64,000 nt of DNA from Streptomyces sp. CB02980 (GCF_014451325.2 NZ_JACSCH020000020.1:62001-126000); one strand, 5' to 3'. Numbered from the stretch's first letter, positions 7,994-16,534 are shown. Numbers and translations are program-made. The notes: generated by a model not told the origin, from the sequence alone.

Positions 7994-8762
7994 GGGACGT
8001 CTGCCGCTGCTCGACCAGTGGTACCGCGAACATCTCGACGCGATCGCCGCACCCGGCACCACCATCGACATCAAGACCCTGCCGGCCGACACCTACCCCG
8101 ACGCCACACCGTTCGGGCTCGTCGGCCACCACTCCGCCCAGGTGCTCTTCAGCCGGCACTTCTCCGAGTCCGCGCTCGTCGCGGAGCGGGAGGGCTACGA
8201 CGCCTGGGTGATCGCCGCCGGCCAGGACCCCGGTCTGCGCGACGCCCGCCACCTCGCCTCCATCCCGACCCTCGGCTACGGAGAGACGGCCTTCTTCCTC
8301 TCGGCGCTCACCGGGCAGCGCTTCGGCGTCCTCGGCTTCATGCCGCCGCTCGAAGAACCCATCCGGGCCAACATCCGGCAGTACCGCCTGGAGTCCTCGC
8401 TCAGCTCGTACGAGGTCGTCCCCGGCGGCTGGGACTCCGTACACCGGTCCCTGGAAGGGGACTTCGACCAGTTCGTCGAGGTGTACTCGGCGGCCGCCGA
8501 GCGTGCCGCGCGGGCCGGGGCCGAGGTCATCATCCCCGCCGAGGGCATCCCCAACGAGATCCTCTGGCACCTCGGCATCCACGAACTGCACGGCCTGCCC
8601 GTCGTCGACCCGGCCGGGCTCGCGGTCAAGCTCGCCGAAACCCTCGTCCAGCTGGGCGAGTTGAAGCTCTTCCAGCGCAGCGGGCACGGCTATTGGTTCA
8701 GCCGGCCGGACGAGCCCGTCGCCAAGCACCTGGAGCAGGTGTTCCTCGGCGAGGCCCTCTAG
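7962..8762 (+). CDS. Asp/Glu (hydantoin) racemase-fold protein lacking catalytic cysteines
   Basis: A 266-residue protein with the architecture of the Asp/Glu/hydantoin racemase family: MRIWFHKHT at the N-terminus, a first half-site WVIAAGQDPGLRDAR and a second half-site AEVIIPAEGIPNE. In active racemases both half-sites carry a Cys (family pattern 'iacfdDPGL' and 'lgCagm'); here both are replaced by Ala or Glu and the whole protein has no cysteine. It is therefore unlikely to be a conventional two-base racemase; an isomerase, lyase or binding role is possible. ATG 7962 follows GAAAGG. The gene overlaps the FAD monooxygenase by 32 bp, implying co-expression. Confidence 0.78.
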   Translation: MRIWFHKHTVEGRLPLLDQWYREHLDAIAAPGTTIDIKTLPADTYPDATPFGLVGHHSAQVLFSRHFSESALVAEREGYDAWVIAAGQDPGLRDARHLASIPTLGYGETAFFLSALTGQRFGVLGFMPPLEEPIRANIRQYRLESSLSSYEVVPGGWDSVHRSLEGDFDQFVEVYSAAAERAARAGAEVIIPAEGIPNEILWHLGIHELHGLPVVDPAGLAVKLAETLVQLGELKLFQRSGHGYWFSRPDEPVAKHLEQVFLGEAL

Positions 8763-8913
8763 GAGATGCCGTGTCCGCCGCCTTGTGCGCCCTCCTCGGC
8801 CTGTCTCCGCCCTGCGCGCCGGCTTCGCACCGCGTCCGGTCCGCGCACCGCGCCCCGTCCTCGCCCGCCGCTCCGTCTCCGCACGCCGCCACGCCCTCGA
8901 AGGAGTCACGCCC

Positions 8914-9933
8914 ATGACGTACGACGCCTACGGCCGCAACACCGCGGCCACCGACCCCGCCGCCCCTTACTACCGCCCCCGCCGGCTGCGCCGCACGCCC
9001 GCGCTGCGCCGGTTCGCCGCCGAGACCCGCGTCGGCCCCGCCAACCTCGTCCAGCCCCTCTTCCTCCGCGAGGGCCTCACCGAGGCGCGGGAGATCCCCT
9101 CCATGCCGGGCGTCTTCCAGCACACCCGTGACACCCTCCGCAAGGCCGCCGCCGAAGCGGTCGCCAACGGAGTCGGCGGACTCATCCTCTTCGGCATCCC
9201 CGAGCACAAGGACCCCACCGGCACCGGCGCGGTCGACCCGGACGGCATCCTCCAGGTCGCCCTCCGCGACGTCGTCGCCGAGGTCGGCGACTCCACCGTG
9301 ATCATCGGCGACATCAACCTCGACGAGTACACCGACCACGGCCACACCGGAGTCCTGGACGCGAACGGCGACGTCGACAACGACGCCAGCATCGAGCTGT
9401 ACGCCCAGGCCGCCGTCGTCCAGGCCGACGCGGGCGCCCAGATCGTCGCGCCCAGCGGCATGATGGACGGCCAGGTCCGCCGTATCCGCGAGGCGCTCGA
9501 CCGGGCGGGCCACCAGTCCGTGGCGATCCTCGGCTACTCCGCCAAGTACGCCTCCCACTTCTACGGCCCCTTCCGGGACGCCGTCGAGTCCACCCTGCGC
9601 GGCGACCGCAAGGGCTACCAGCAGTTCCCCGGCAACATCCGCGAGTCCCTCCTGGAGGTGTCGCTGGACGTGGCCGAGGGCGCCGACCTGGTGATGGTGA
9701 AGCCCGCGCTCGCCTACCTCGACATCGTCCGGCTCATCGCCGACCACGTGCAGGTGCCCGTCGCCGCCTACCAGGTCTCCGGCGAGTACTCCATGGTCGA
9801 GGCGGCCGCCGCCAAGGGCTGGATCGACCGCGACCAGGTCGTCCGCGAGAGCCTCGCCTCCATCCACCGTGCGGGCGCCACGCAGATCATCACCTACTGG
9901 GCCTCCGAGTTCGCCCAGACGCTGGACCGGTGA
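8914..9933 (+). CDS. hemB: Delta-aminolevulinic acid dehydratase (porphobilinogen synthase)
   Basis: A 339-residue HemB. It condenses two 5-aminolevulinate molecules to porphobilinogen in the cytoplasm. Both Schiff-base lysines are present: K211 in YSAKYASHFYGPFRDA and K263 in VMVKPALAYLD. The metal loop reads DINLDEYTDHGHTG: the three cysteines of zinc-type enzymes (D-V-C-L-C...H-C-G) are replaced by N, D and T, which points to a Mg- or K-dependent or metal-poor catalytic site. ATG 8914 has AAGGAG upstream. It sits four bases before hemA and is followed by a CoA ligase and hemL; hemC and hemD are not in the window. Confidence 0.95.
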   Translation: MTYDAYGRNTAATDPAAPYYRPRRLRRTPALRRFAAETRVGPANLVQPLFLREGLTEAREIPSMPGVFQHTRDTLRKAAAEAVANGVGGLILFGIPEHKDPTGTGAVDPDGILQVALRDVVAEVGDSTVIIGDINLDEYTDHGHTGVLDANGDVDNDASIELYAQAAVVQADAGAQIVAPSGMMDGQVRRIREALDRAGHQSVAILGYSAKYASHFYGPFRDAVESTLRGDRKGYQQFPGNIRESLLEVSLDVAEGADLVMVKPALAYLDIVRLIADHVQVPVAAYQVSGEYSMVEAAAAKGWIDRDQVVRESLASIHRAGATQIITYWASEFAQTLDR

Positions 9934-9937
9934 CCCG

Positions 9938-11350
9938 GTGAGCCCGTCCTCCACCATGCTGGTCCTCGGCATCAGCCATGCCAGCGCCCCGCTCGACCTC
10001 CTGGAGAGACTCGCCGGCACCGACCGGCCCGCCGAGGACCTCGTCTCCGACGTCACCTCCGTCGACGGCATCGATGCCGCCGTCGTCGTCTCCACCTGCA
10101 ACCGCCTGGAGATCTACGCCGAGACCCGGGGCGGCCCCACCGGCTTCGGGGACGCGGGCGAACCGGCAGGCGTCGGCGAACTGACCGGCCTCGGACGGCT
10201 GTTCGCGGAGCACACCGGGGTCGACCACGACGAGATCGCCCCGCACCTCTACAGCCACCACGCCGACGGAGCCGTACGCCATCTGTTCGCCGTGGCCTCC
10301 GGACTCGAATCGGTCGTGGTCGGCGAGGACCAGATCCTCGGCCAGGTGAAGCTCGGCCTCGAACGGTCCCAGCGGCTCGACCGGACCGGCCGGGTCCTGG
10401 CCAAGGCCGTGCAGACCGCCCTGCGGGTCGGCAAGCGGGCCCGGAACGAGACCGGGCTCAACGAGGCGGGCCGCTCGCTCGCCACCGCCGGACTCGGCTT
10501 CTTCGAGCGCCGGGTCGGCTCCCTGCACGGCAAGACCGCCCTGGTCATCGGCGCCGGCGCCTTCGCCGGGGTCGTGGTCGCCGCACTGCGCCGCTCCGGC
10601 CTCGACCGGGTGCACGTCGCCAACCGCACCCCGGAGAAGGCGCAGCGGCTCGCCGAGACCACCGGGGGAGTCGGGTACGACCTGACGGACCTGCCCAAGC
10701 TGCTCACCGAGGTGGACGTGGTCGTCGGCGCCACCGCCGCCACCGGACACCTCGTCTCCGCCCGGGACGTCGAGGAGGCGCTCGCCGCCCGGGACGGCCG
10801 CGAGCTGTTCCTGCTCGACCTGTCCCTGCCGCACAACATCGCGCCCGGCGCGGCGGAACTGCCCGGCGTCACCTTCGTCGACCTCCGCCGGATCGCGGAG
10901 GAGGGCCAGGAGGACGAGATCTCGGCGGCCAGCGTGCAGGCCGCGCACGAGCTGATCGACGCGGAGGTCGAGCAGTTCCGCACCGGACTGCGGCTGGCCG
11001 GCGCCAAGCCGGTCCTCACCGCGCTGCGGACCGCCGCCACGGAGGCCGCCGAGGCCGAACTCGACCGGCTCGCCCGCCGGTTGGAGGGCATCGACGGGAT
11101 CGACGGCACGGTGCGGCGGGAGATCGACCGCAGCGTGCGGCGCATCGTCGACAAGGCCCTGCACCAGCCCACCGTGCTGGTGCGGGAGCTGGCGGCCGAC
11201 CCGGACGGCGCCCGGCACATCGCCGCCTTCGCCCGCCTCTTCGCGGCGGCGGACGCCGAGGGCGGCGCCGTGAGCACCACCCCGAACGACCCGAACGCAC
11301 AGAGCGACCCGAACGCACAGAACGAGACGAAGATCGAGGCCATCGCATGA
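9938..11350 (+). CDS. hemA: Glutamyl-tRNA reductase
   Basis: A 470-residue HemA, first enzyme of the C5 route, reducing Glu-tRNA to glutamate-1-semialdehyde with NADPH. The catalytic Cys is in VVVSTCNRLEIYAE (C54), GEDQILGQVK follows, and the NADPH-binding motif VIGAGAFAGVVV lies near residue 205. A dimerisation domain follows. The GTG at 9938 follows the hemB stop by four bases; ATG 9956 is an alternative, with no strong RBS at either. A short tail (about 455-470) contains NDPNAQSDPNAQNE repeats. The stop overlaps the start of the CoA ligase gene (ATGA). Confidence 0.95.
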   Translation: MSPSSTMLVLGISHASAPLDLLERLAGTDRPAEDLVSDVTSVDGIDAAVVVSTCNRLEIYAETRGGPTGFGDAGEPAGVGELTGLGRLFAEHTGVDHDEIAPHLYSHHADGAVRHLFAVASGLESVVVGEDQILGQVKLGLERSQRLDRTGRVLAKAVQTALRVGKRARNETGLNEAGRSLATAGLGFFERRVGSLHGKTALVIGAGAFAGVVVAALRRSGLDRVHVANRTPEKAQRLAETTGGVGYDLTDLPKLLTEVDVVVGATAATGHLVSARDVEEALAARDGRELFLLDLSLPHNIAPGAAELPGVTFVDLRRIAEEGQEDEISAASVQAAHELIDAEVEQFRTGLRLAGAKPVLTALRTAATEAAEAELDRLARRLEGIDGIDGTVRREIDRSVRRIVDKALHQPTVLVRELAADPDGARHIAAFARLFAAADAEGGAVSTTPNDPNAQSDPNAQNETKIEAIA

Positions 11351-13410
11351 GTGACATCTCGGCTCTCTGGGAAGCCGAATCCATCGCCGTCATCGGCGCC
11401 AGCGAGCGCCCCGGCGCCCTGGGCCGCAAGCCGCTCGACTACCTCCTCCGCTACGGCTACAAGGGCCGCATCCTGCCGGTCAACCCGCGCTCCCCGGAGA
11501 TCCTCGGCGTCCCCGCGTACCCGAGCGTGAAGGACGCCCCGGGCCCCGTCGACCTGGCACTGATCATGGTCTCGGCCGAACGGGTCGCCGGCGCCGTCGA
11601 CGACTGCGTGGCCGCCGGCGTCAAGCTCGCCGTGATCGCCTCCTCCGGCTTCGCCGAGACGGGCGAGGAGGGCGCCCGCCTCCAGGAGGAGATCGTCGCC
11701 AAGGCGCGCGCCGGCGGCCTGCGGATCATCGGCCCGAACTGCATCGGCGCCGTCGGGTACGAGAACCGCGTCCTCGCCACCTTCAGCCCCCTCTTCGGCG
11801 CCGAGTCCGTGCCCTTCGAGCCCGGCACGCTCGCCTTTGTCAGCCAGAGCGGCGCCCTCGGCTTCGGGGCAGCCAGCCTCGCCCTGGAGCGGGGCCTGCG
11901 CCCCGGCTGGGTCGTCAGCACCGGCAACGACGCCGACGTCACCGCCCTCGAAGTCCTCCGCGAACTCGCCGCCGTTCCCGAAGTCACGGGTCTGCTTGGC
12001 TACTTGGAGGACACCCCGGACATCGGGACCCTCCGTGAACTGGCCGGCTCCGGGAAGCCCGTGGCCCTGCTCAAGTCGGGCCGTACCGAGGCCGGCGGCC
12101 GGGCCGCCGCCTCGCACACCGGCGCCCTCGCCACCGACGACCGCGTCCTGGACGCGGCCCTGCGCGGCCTCGGCATCGTCCGTGTCGACGACATCGACGA
12201 ACTCCTCGACGTGGCACGGGTCTTCGAGTCCGAGCGGCGCCCCACCGGGAACCGCGTCGCCGTGGTCACCACCTCCGGCGGCTCCGGCATCCTCGCCGCC
12301 GACGCCGTCGAGGCCCACGGCCTGGAGCTCAGCGCCCTGGAGCCGCGCAGCAAGGAGGCGCTCGCCGAGATCGTCCCCGCCTTCGGGGCCATCGACAACC
12401 CCGTCGACATCACGGCCACCGTCCTCAGCGACCCCTCGCTCTTCGACCGCTCCCTCGACGTCCTGATCGCCGACGACACCGTCGACATCATCGTCGCCGC
12501 CTTCTGCGTGATGGCCGGACCCGATGTCGAGAAGGCCGTCAACGCCCTCTCCCGGGCGGCCGAGAAGGGCGGCAAGCCCATTCTCGTCGCCCGCACCGGA
12601 GCCGACTTCCTCGCCCCCGACGCCCCGCGCGACCTGCGCGAGGCCGGGCTCCCCGAGTACCCGACGCCGGCCCGCGCCCTGCGCGCCGCCGCCGCCCTCT
12701 GGGAGGTCAGCCGCCCCCGTACCCTGCCGGACGCCCCGCGCCCCGGCACCGTGCCAGGACCCGGCGCCGAGGCCACCGAGCCCGAGCTGAAGCGGCTCCT
12801 CGCCGAGGCCGGGATCACGGTGCCGAAGGGCCGGATCGCCGAGAGCGCCGAGGACGCGGTGCGCGCCGTGACCGAGGTCGGCGGTACGGCGGTGCTCAAG
12901 GCCGTCGTACCGGGCCTGCTCCACAAGACGGAGGCCGGGGGAGTGGAGATCGGCGTCACCGCTGACACCGCGCCCGAGGTCCACGCCCGCCTCGCCGCGC
13001 TCGGCGGACAGGTGCTCGTCGAGGAGCTGATCGACGAGGGTGGCGAGGGCGTCGAGCTGATCGTCGGCGTCCACACCACCGACCTGGGTCCGGTGCTCAC
13101 CGCCGGTCTCGGCGGGATCTTCACCGAGGTCCTGGACGACGTCGGCCACCGGCTCCTGCCGCTCGGCCCCGGCGAGGGGGCCGCCCTCCTCTCCGGGCTG
13201 CGCGGCGCGAAGATACTCGGCGGTGCGCGCGGGCGGGCCGCGGTGGACATCGAGGCCGCCGCCGAACTCCTCCACAGGGTGGGCGAGTTGGTGCAGGACT
13301 GGCCCGCCGGCTTCGCACTGGACCTCAACCCGGTCCGCGTCCTCCCGAAGGGTGCCGTCGTCCTCGACGCGGCCCTCGGCTTCGACGCTCCCGAGGAGGC
13401 CGGGCGATGA
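11347..13410 (+). CDS. ADP-forming acyl-CoA synthetase (acetate-CoA ligase family)
   Basis: A 687-residue fused alpha-beta NDP-forming CoA ligase. It has an N-terminal CoA-binding Rossmann domain (VIGASERPGALG near residue 15), succinyl-CoA-ligase-like central domains with the phosphorylated His in ASHTGALATDD (H257), and a C-terminal ATP-grasp domain (about 470-687: LKRLLAEAGITVPKG, TAVLKAVVPGLLHKTEAGG). The family makes an acyl-CoA from acid, CoA and ATP. It overlaps both hemA and hemL by four bases, so it is co-translated with enzymes that make 5-aminolevulinate. The substrate is unknown; activation of aminolevulinate or of another acid in the cluster is an inference. Confidence 0.9.
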   Translation: MSDISALWEAESIAVIGASERPGALGRKPLDYLLRYGYKGRILPVNPRSPEILGVPAYPSVKDAPGPVDLALIMVSAERVAGAVDDCVAAGVKLAVIASSGFAETGEEGARLQEEIVAKARAGGLRIIGPNCIGAVGYENRVLATFSPLFGAESVPFEPGTLAFVSQSGALGFGAASLALERGLRPGWVVSTGNDADVTALEVLRELAAVPEVTGLLGYLEDTPDIGTLRELAGSGKPVALLKSGRTEAGGRAAASHTGALATDDRVLDAALRGLGIVRVDDIDELLDVARVFESERRPTGNRVAVVTTSGGSGILAADAVEAHGLELSALEPRSKEALAEIVPAFGAIDNPVDITATVLSDPSLFDRSLDVLIADDTVDIIVAAFCVMAGPDVEKAVNALSRAAEKGGKPILVARTGADFLAPDAPRDLREAGLPEYPTPARALRAAAALWEVSRPRTLPDAPRPGTVPGPGAEATEPELKRLLAEAGITVPKGRIAESAEDAVRAVTEVGGTAVLKAVVPGLLHKTEAGGVEIGVTADTAPEVHARLAALGGQVLVEELIDEGGEGVELIVGVHTTDLGPVLTAGLGGIFTEVLDDVGHRLLPLGPGEGAALLSGLRGAKILGGARGRAAVDIEAAAELLHRVGELVQDWPAGFALDLNPVRVLPKGAVVLDAALGFDAPEEAGR

Positions 13411-14708
13411 GCGGCGCAGGGAACGCGAGCAGAGCGCTCTTCGAGCGGGCCCGCCGGGTCACCCCCGGCGGCGTCAACTCCCCGGTGCGGGCCTTCGGGG
13501 CCGTCGGCGGCACCCCGCCCTTCATGGCCTCGGCCCAGGGGCCCTACCTCACCGACGCCGACGGCAACGAGTACGTCGACCTGATCTGCTCCTGGGGCCC
13601 GATGATCCTGGGCCACCGGCACCCGGCCGTCGTCGAGGCGGTCACCCGGGCCCTGTCGCTCGGCACCTCCTTCGGCGCGCCGTCCACCGGGGAGGTCGAG
13701 CTCGCCGAGGAGATCGTCGAGCGGGTCGCCCCGGTCGAGCAGGTCCGCCTCGTCAGCTCCGGCACCGAGGCGACGATGTCGGCGATCCGCCTCGCCCGCG
13801 GTTTCACCGGACGCGGCAAGATCGTGAAGTTCGCCGGCTGCTACCACGGCCACGTGGACGCGCTCCTGGCCTCCGCCGGGTCCGGTCTCGCCACCTTCGC
13901 CCTCCCCGACACTCCGGGCGTCACCGGAGCCCAGGCGAGCGACACGATCGTCCTGCCGTACAACGACCTGGCCTCCGTCGAGAAGGTCTTCGCCGAGATC
14001 GGCGACGAGATCGCCGCCGTGATCACGGAGGCCGCCCCCGGCAACATGGGCGCGGTCCCGCCGCTGCCCGGCTTCAACGCGGGCCTGAAGGAGATCACCG
14101 CCCGCCACGGCGCCCTCTTCATCTCCGACGAGGTGATGACCGGCTTCCGCGCCGGCCGCTCCGGCTGGTACGGCCGGGACGGCGTCGCCCCCGACCTGCT
14201 GACCTTCGGCAAGGTCATGGGCGGCGGCTTCCCGGCGGCGGCCTTCGGCGGCCGGGCCGACGTGATGGCCCACCTGGCTCCGGCCGGGCCCGTCTACCAG
14301 GCGGGCACGCTCTCGGGGAACCCGGTCGCCACCGCCGCCGGCCTGGCCACCCTCCGGCACAGCACCTCCGAGGTGTACGAGCGGCTCGACGAGGTCTCGG
14401 CGACGCTCGGCCGCGAGGTCTCGGCGGCTCTGACCAAGGAGGGCGTGGCGCACCGGGTCCAGTACTCCGGCACGATGTTCTCGGTCTTCTTCACCGAGGA
14501 GGAGGTCGTCGACTTCGACGGGGTCCGCGCCACGGAGTCGTACCGCTACACGCCCTTCTTCCACGAGCTCCTGCGCCGCGGCGTCTATCTGCCTCCTTCG
14601 CCGTTCGAGGCCTGGTTCATCTCGGCCTCGCACGACGACCGGGCGGTGAGCCGGGTGGTCGAGGCACTGCCGGCGGCGGCCGCGGCGGCCGCGGCGGCGA
14701 CGCCCTGA
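13407..14708 (+). CDS. hemL: Glutamate-1-semialdehyde 2,1-aminomutase
   Basis: A 433-residue class-III PLP aminotransferase-fold enzyme. It has RVTPGGVNSPVRAF at the N-terminus, VSSGTEATMSAIRLARGFTG, the Asp motif ISDEVMTGFR, and the PLP lysine in TFGKVMGGGFP (about K269). It converts glutamate-1-semialdehyde to 5-aminolevulinate, the step after HemA. It ends with an Ala-rich tail. It is the last gene of the plus-strand cassette and is followed by a clear terminator. Confidence 0.95.
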   Translation: MSGAGNASRALFERARRVTPGGVNSPVRAFGAVGGTPPFMASAQGPYLTDADGNEYVDLICSWGPMILGHRHPAVVEAVTRALSLGTSFGAPSTGEVELAEEIVERVAPVEQVRLVSSGTEATMSAIRLARGFTGRGKIVKFAGCYHGHVDALLASAGSGLATFALPDTPGVTGAQASDTIVLPYNDLASVEKVFAEIGDEIAAVITEAAPGNMGAVPPLPGFNAGLKEITARHGALFISDEVMTGFRAGRSGWYGRDGVAPDLLTFGKVMGGGFPAAAFGGRADVMAHLAPAGPVYQAGTLSGNPVATAAGLATLRHSTSEVYERLDEVSATLGREVSAALTKEGVAHRVQYSGTMFSVFFTEEEVVDFDGVRATESYRYTPFFHELLRRGVYLPPSPFEAWFISASHDDRAVSRVVEALPAAAAAAAAATP

Positions 14709-14735
14709 CGTCAGGGCCGTGGACGAGAGACGAGG

Positions 14736-14766
14736 AAGGCCCCCGTGGCAGGACCACGGGGGCTTT
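14736..14766 (+). terminator. Terminator after hemL
   Basis: 10-bp perfect stem (14739-14748 with 14754-14763), extended by three weaker A/G-T pairs, five-base loop, followed by CTTTCCCC. It closes the plus-strand hem cassette. Confidence 0.75.
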
Positions 14767-14780
14767 CCCCTTCACATCCG

Positions 14781-14844
14781 TACGGATTCACCTCGGTACG
14801 GATTCACCTCGGTAGGGATTCACGGCGGTACGGATTCACCTCCG
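14781..14844. repeat. 16-bp tandem repeat (4 units) between hemL and ohr
   Basis: Four contiguous 16-bp units of the type TACGGATTCACCTCGG, the third being the most diverged. They lie between the hemL terminator and the 3' end of the ohr gene on the other strand. Confidence 0.9.
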
Positions 14845-14850
14845 TACGTT

Positions 14851-15267
14851 CTACGAGGCGAGGTTCACCCGCACCTCGACGTTCCCCCGGATCGCCTTCG
14901 AGTAAGGGCACCGCCCGTGCGCCGCGTCGGCCAGGCGACGGGCCTCGTCGGCTTCGAGTCCGGGAAGTTCGACGGTGAGGACGACCGACAGATGGAATCC
15001 GCTCGCCTCCTTGTGGAGCGCCACCTCGGCGACGACCGTGTCGTCCGTCAGCGTGACCTTGGATTCGCGCGCGGAGACCCGGAGCGCGCTGTGGAAGCAG
15101 GCGGCGTAGCCGGCGGCGAAGAGCTGCTCGGGGTTGCTCGCGGTGCCGGACCCTCCCACGGCCTTGGGGCTCGACAGCGGAAGGTCGAGCAGCCCGTCGG
15201 AGGAACGCACGGCGCCGTTGCGCCCGTCTCCGGTGGAGGTGACCTCGGCGGTGTAGACGACGGCCAT
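14851..15267 (-). CDS. ohr: Organic hydroperoxide resistance protein (Ohr/OsmC family)
   Basis: A 138-residue Ohr-type thiol peroxidase that reduces organic hydroperoxides in the cytoplasm. The two redox cysteines sit in the expected motifs: AAGYAACFHSAL (about residue 56) and HGRCPYSKAIRGN (about residue 120). The N-terminal VVYTAEVTSTGDGRNG is typical of Ohr rather than OsmC. It is transcribed divergently from the CoA transferase gene. The usual thiol-based repressor gene ohrR is not adjacent, and I see no obvious OhrR palindrome in the 150-bp gap. Confidence 0.93.
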   Translation of the reverse strand: MAVVYTAEVTSTGDGRNGAVRSSDGLLDLPLSSPKAVGGSGTASNPEQLFAAGYAACFHSALRVSARESKVTLTDDTVVAEVALHKEASGFHLSVVLTVELPGLEADEARRLADAAHGRCPYSKAIRGNVEVRVNLAS

Positions 15268-15418
15268 TTCGTCATGCCTTTCGACATCGGGAAAGGGGAA
15301 TTCCCTCAGTCTCGGGTGCCGGCGAATTCCGGACGCTACGGATGTCCGCAGTCCCTTCCCTCGCTCGCCGGAATAGCGTGGAAAGCATCACAGACCGTTG
15401 GACACGAGGGAGTTGGCC

Positions 15419-16528
15419 ATGGCGGGACCGCTGACCGGAGTGCGCGTACTGGAATTCGCGGGCTCGGCACCGACGGCGTTCGTCGGAACCATCCTCTCGG
15501 GGCTCGGTGCCGATGTCGTACGGGTCGACCGGGCACCCGGAAGGGCCGCCGGCCCCGACGGACCGCGCCCCGCGGAGAACCCGCTCTCCCGCGGCCGCCG
15601 CTCGGTCGCCCTCGACCTCAAGAGCCCCGAGGGTGTCGAGCAGGCCCTGTCGCTCGTCGAGCACGCGGACATCCTGGTCGAGGGCTTCCGCCCCGGCGTC
15701 GCCGACCGGCTCGGCATCGGGCCGGAGGCGGCCCACGCCCGCAACCCCCGCCTGGTGTACGGGCGGGTCAGCGGCTGGGGCCAGCAGGGCGAGTGGGCCG
15801 GCCGCGCCGCCCACGACCTGGCGGTCCTGGCCCTGACCGGGGCCCTGGACGTCGACCCGGCCACCGGGGACCCGGTGCTGCCGCCGACCGCGTACCTCTC
15901 CAGCTTCGCCGGCGGCGCCAACGCCCATGTGCAGGGGCTGCTCGCCGCGCTCCACGAGCGGGAGCGCTCGGGCCGCGGCCAGGTCGTCGACACCGCGCTC
16001 GCGGACGGCGCCGCCCTGATCTCCACACTCATCCACCAGTGGCGCGAGGTCCCCGGCAACCACACCGTCACCGACGCCCCGCACTACTCGCTCTACCGGG
16101 CCGCCGACGGCCGTCACCTCGCGGTCGCCGCCATCGAACCCCGGCTCTACCAGAACCTTCTGGAGCAGCTGGGACTCACGGACACCGGCACCCTCCCCGA
16201 GGACGGCGCCCTCCCGGACCGCTCCGACCCGGCGGCCTGGCCCGCGCTGCGCGAGCTGATCGCGGCCCGTTTCGCGACCCGGGACCGCGAGCACTGGGTG
16301 AAGCTCTTCGACGCCGTGGACGCGGGCGTGGCCCCGGTCCTCACGGCCGCGGAGGCCGCCGCGCACCACCAACTCGCCGCCCGCGGGGCCTTCGTGGCGA
16401 TCGGCGCCAGCGCCACCCTCCAGCCCGCCCCGCCCTCCCGCTTCGACCGCACCCCCGCAGAGGCTCCGGGCCGCGCACCCCTCCCCGGCGAGCACACGGA
16501 GGAAGTCCTCGCCGAGTGGCGGGGGTGA
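15419..16528 (+). CDS. CaiB/BaiF (family III) CoA transferase, alpha-methylacyl-CoA racemase-like
   Basis: A 369-residue protein starting GPLTGVRVLEFAGSAP and carrying LSGLGADVVRVDRAPG, LDLKSPEG and DILVEGFRPGVADRLGIG, all hallmarks of family III CoA transferases and of alpha-methylacyl-CoA racemases. ATG 15419 follows GAGGGAG. The length suits the racemase-like subgroup. It lies on its own between Ohr (divergent) and a two-component system (convergent), so neighbours give no substrate. Confidence 0.9.
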   Translation: MAGPLTGVRVLEFAGSAPTAFVGTILSGLGADVVRVDRAPGRAAGPDGPRPAENPLSRGRRSVALDLKSPEGVEQALSLVEHADILVEGFRPGVADRLGIGPEAAHARNPRLVYGRVSGWGQQGEWAGRAAHDLAVLALTGALDVDPATGDPVLPPTAYLSSFAGGANAHVQGLLAALHERERSGRGQVVDTALADGAALISTLIHQWREVPGNHTVTDAPHYSLYRAADGRHLAVAAIEPRLYQNLLEQLGLTDTGTLPEDGALPDRSDPAAWPALRELIAARFATRDREHWVKLFDAVDAGVAPVLTAAEAAAHHQLAARGAFVAIGASATLQPAPPSRFDRTPAEAPGRAPLPGEHTEEVLAEWRG

Positions 16529-16534
16529 GCCCGG

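Noticed and set aside
10249..13275. Very long minus-strand open frame (about 1,000 codons)
   Set aside because: It is antisense to hemA and the CoA ligase, shows no recognisable domain, and has the reversed codon-position GC pattern expected of a shadow frame in high-GC DNA.
12000..14633. Long minus-strand open frame opposite hemL and the CoA ligase
   Set aside because: Both plus-strand genes are certain from motifs; the antisense frame has no domain or RBS.
14781..14844. Possible CRISPR array
   Set aside because: The 16-bp units are contiguous without spacers, and no cas gene is present.
15268..15418. OhrR operator between ohr and the CoA transferase gene
   Set aside because: Only weak, short inverted repeats (GGAATTCC) are present and no ohrR gene is adjacent.
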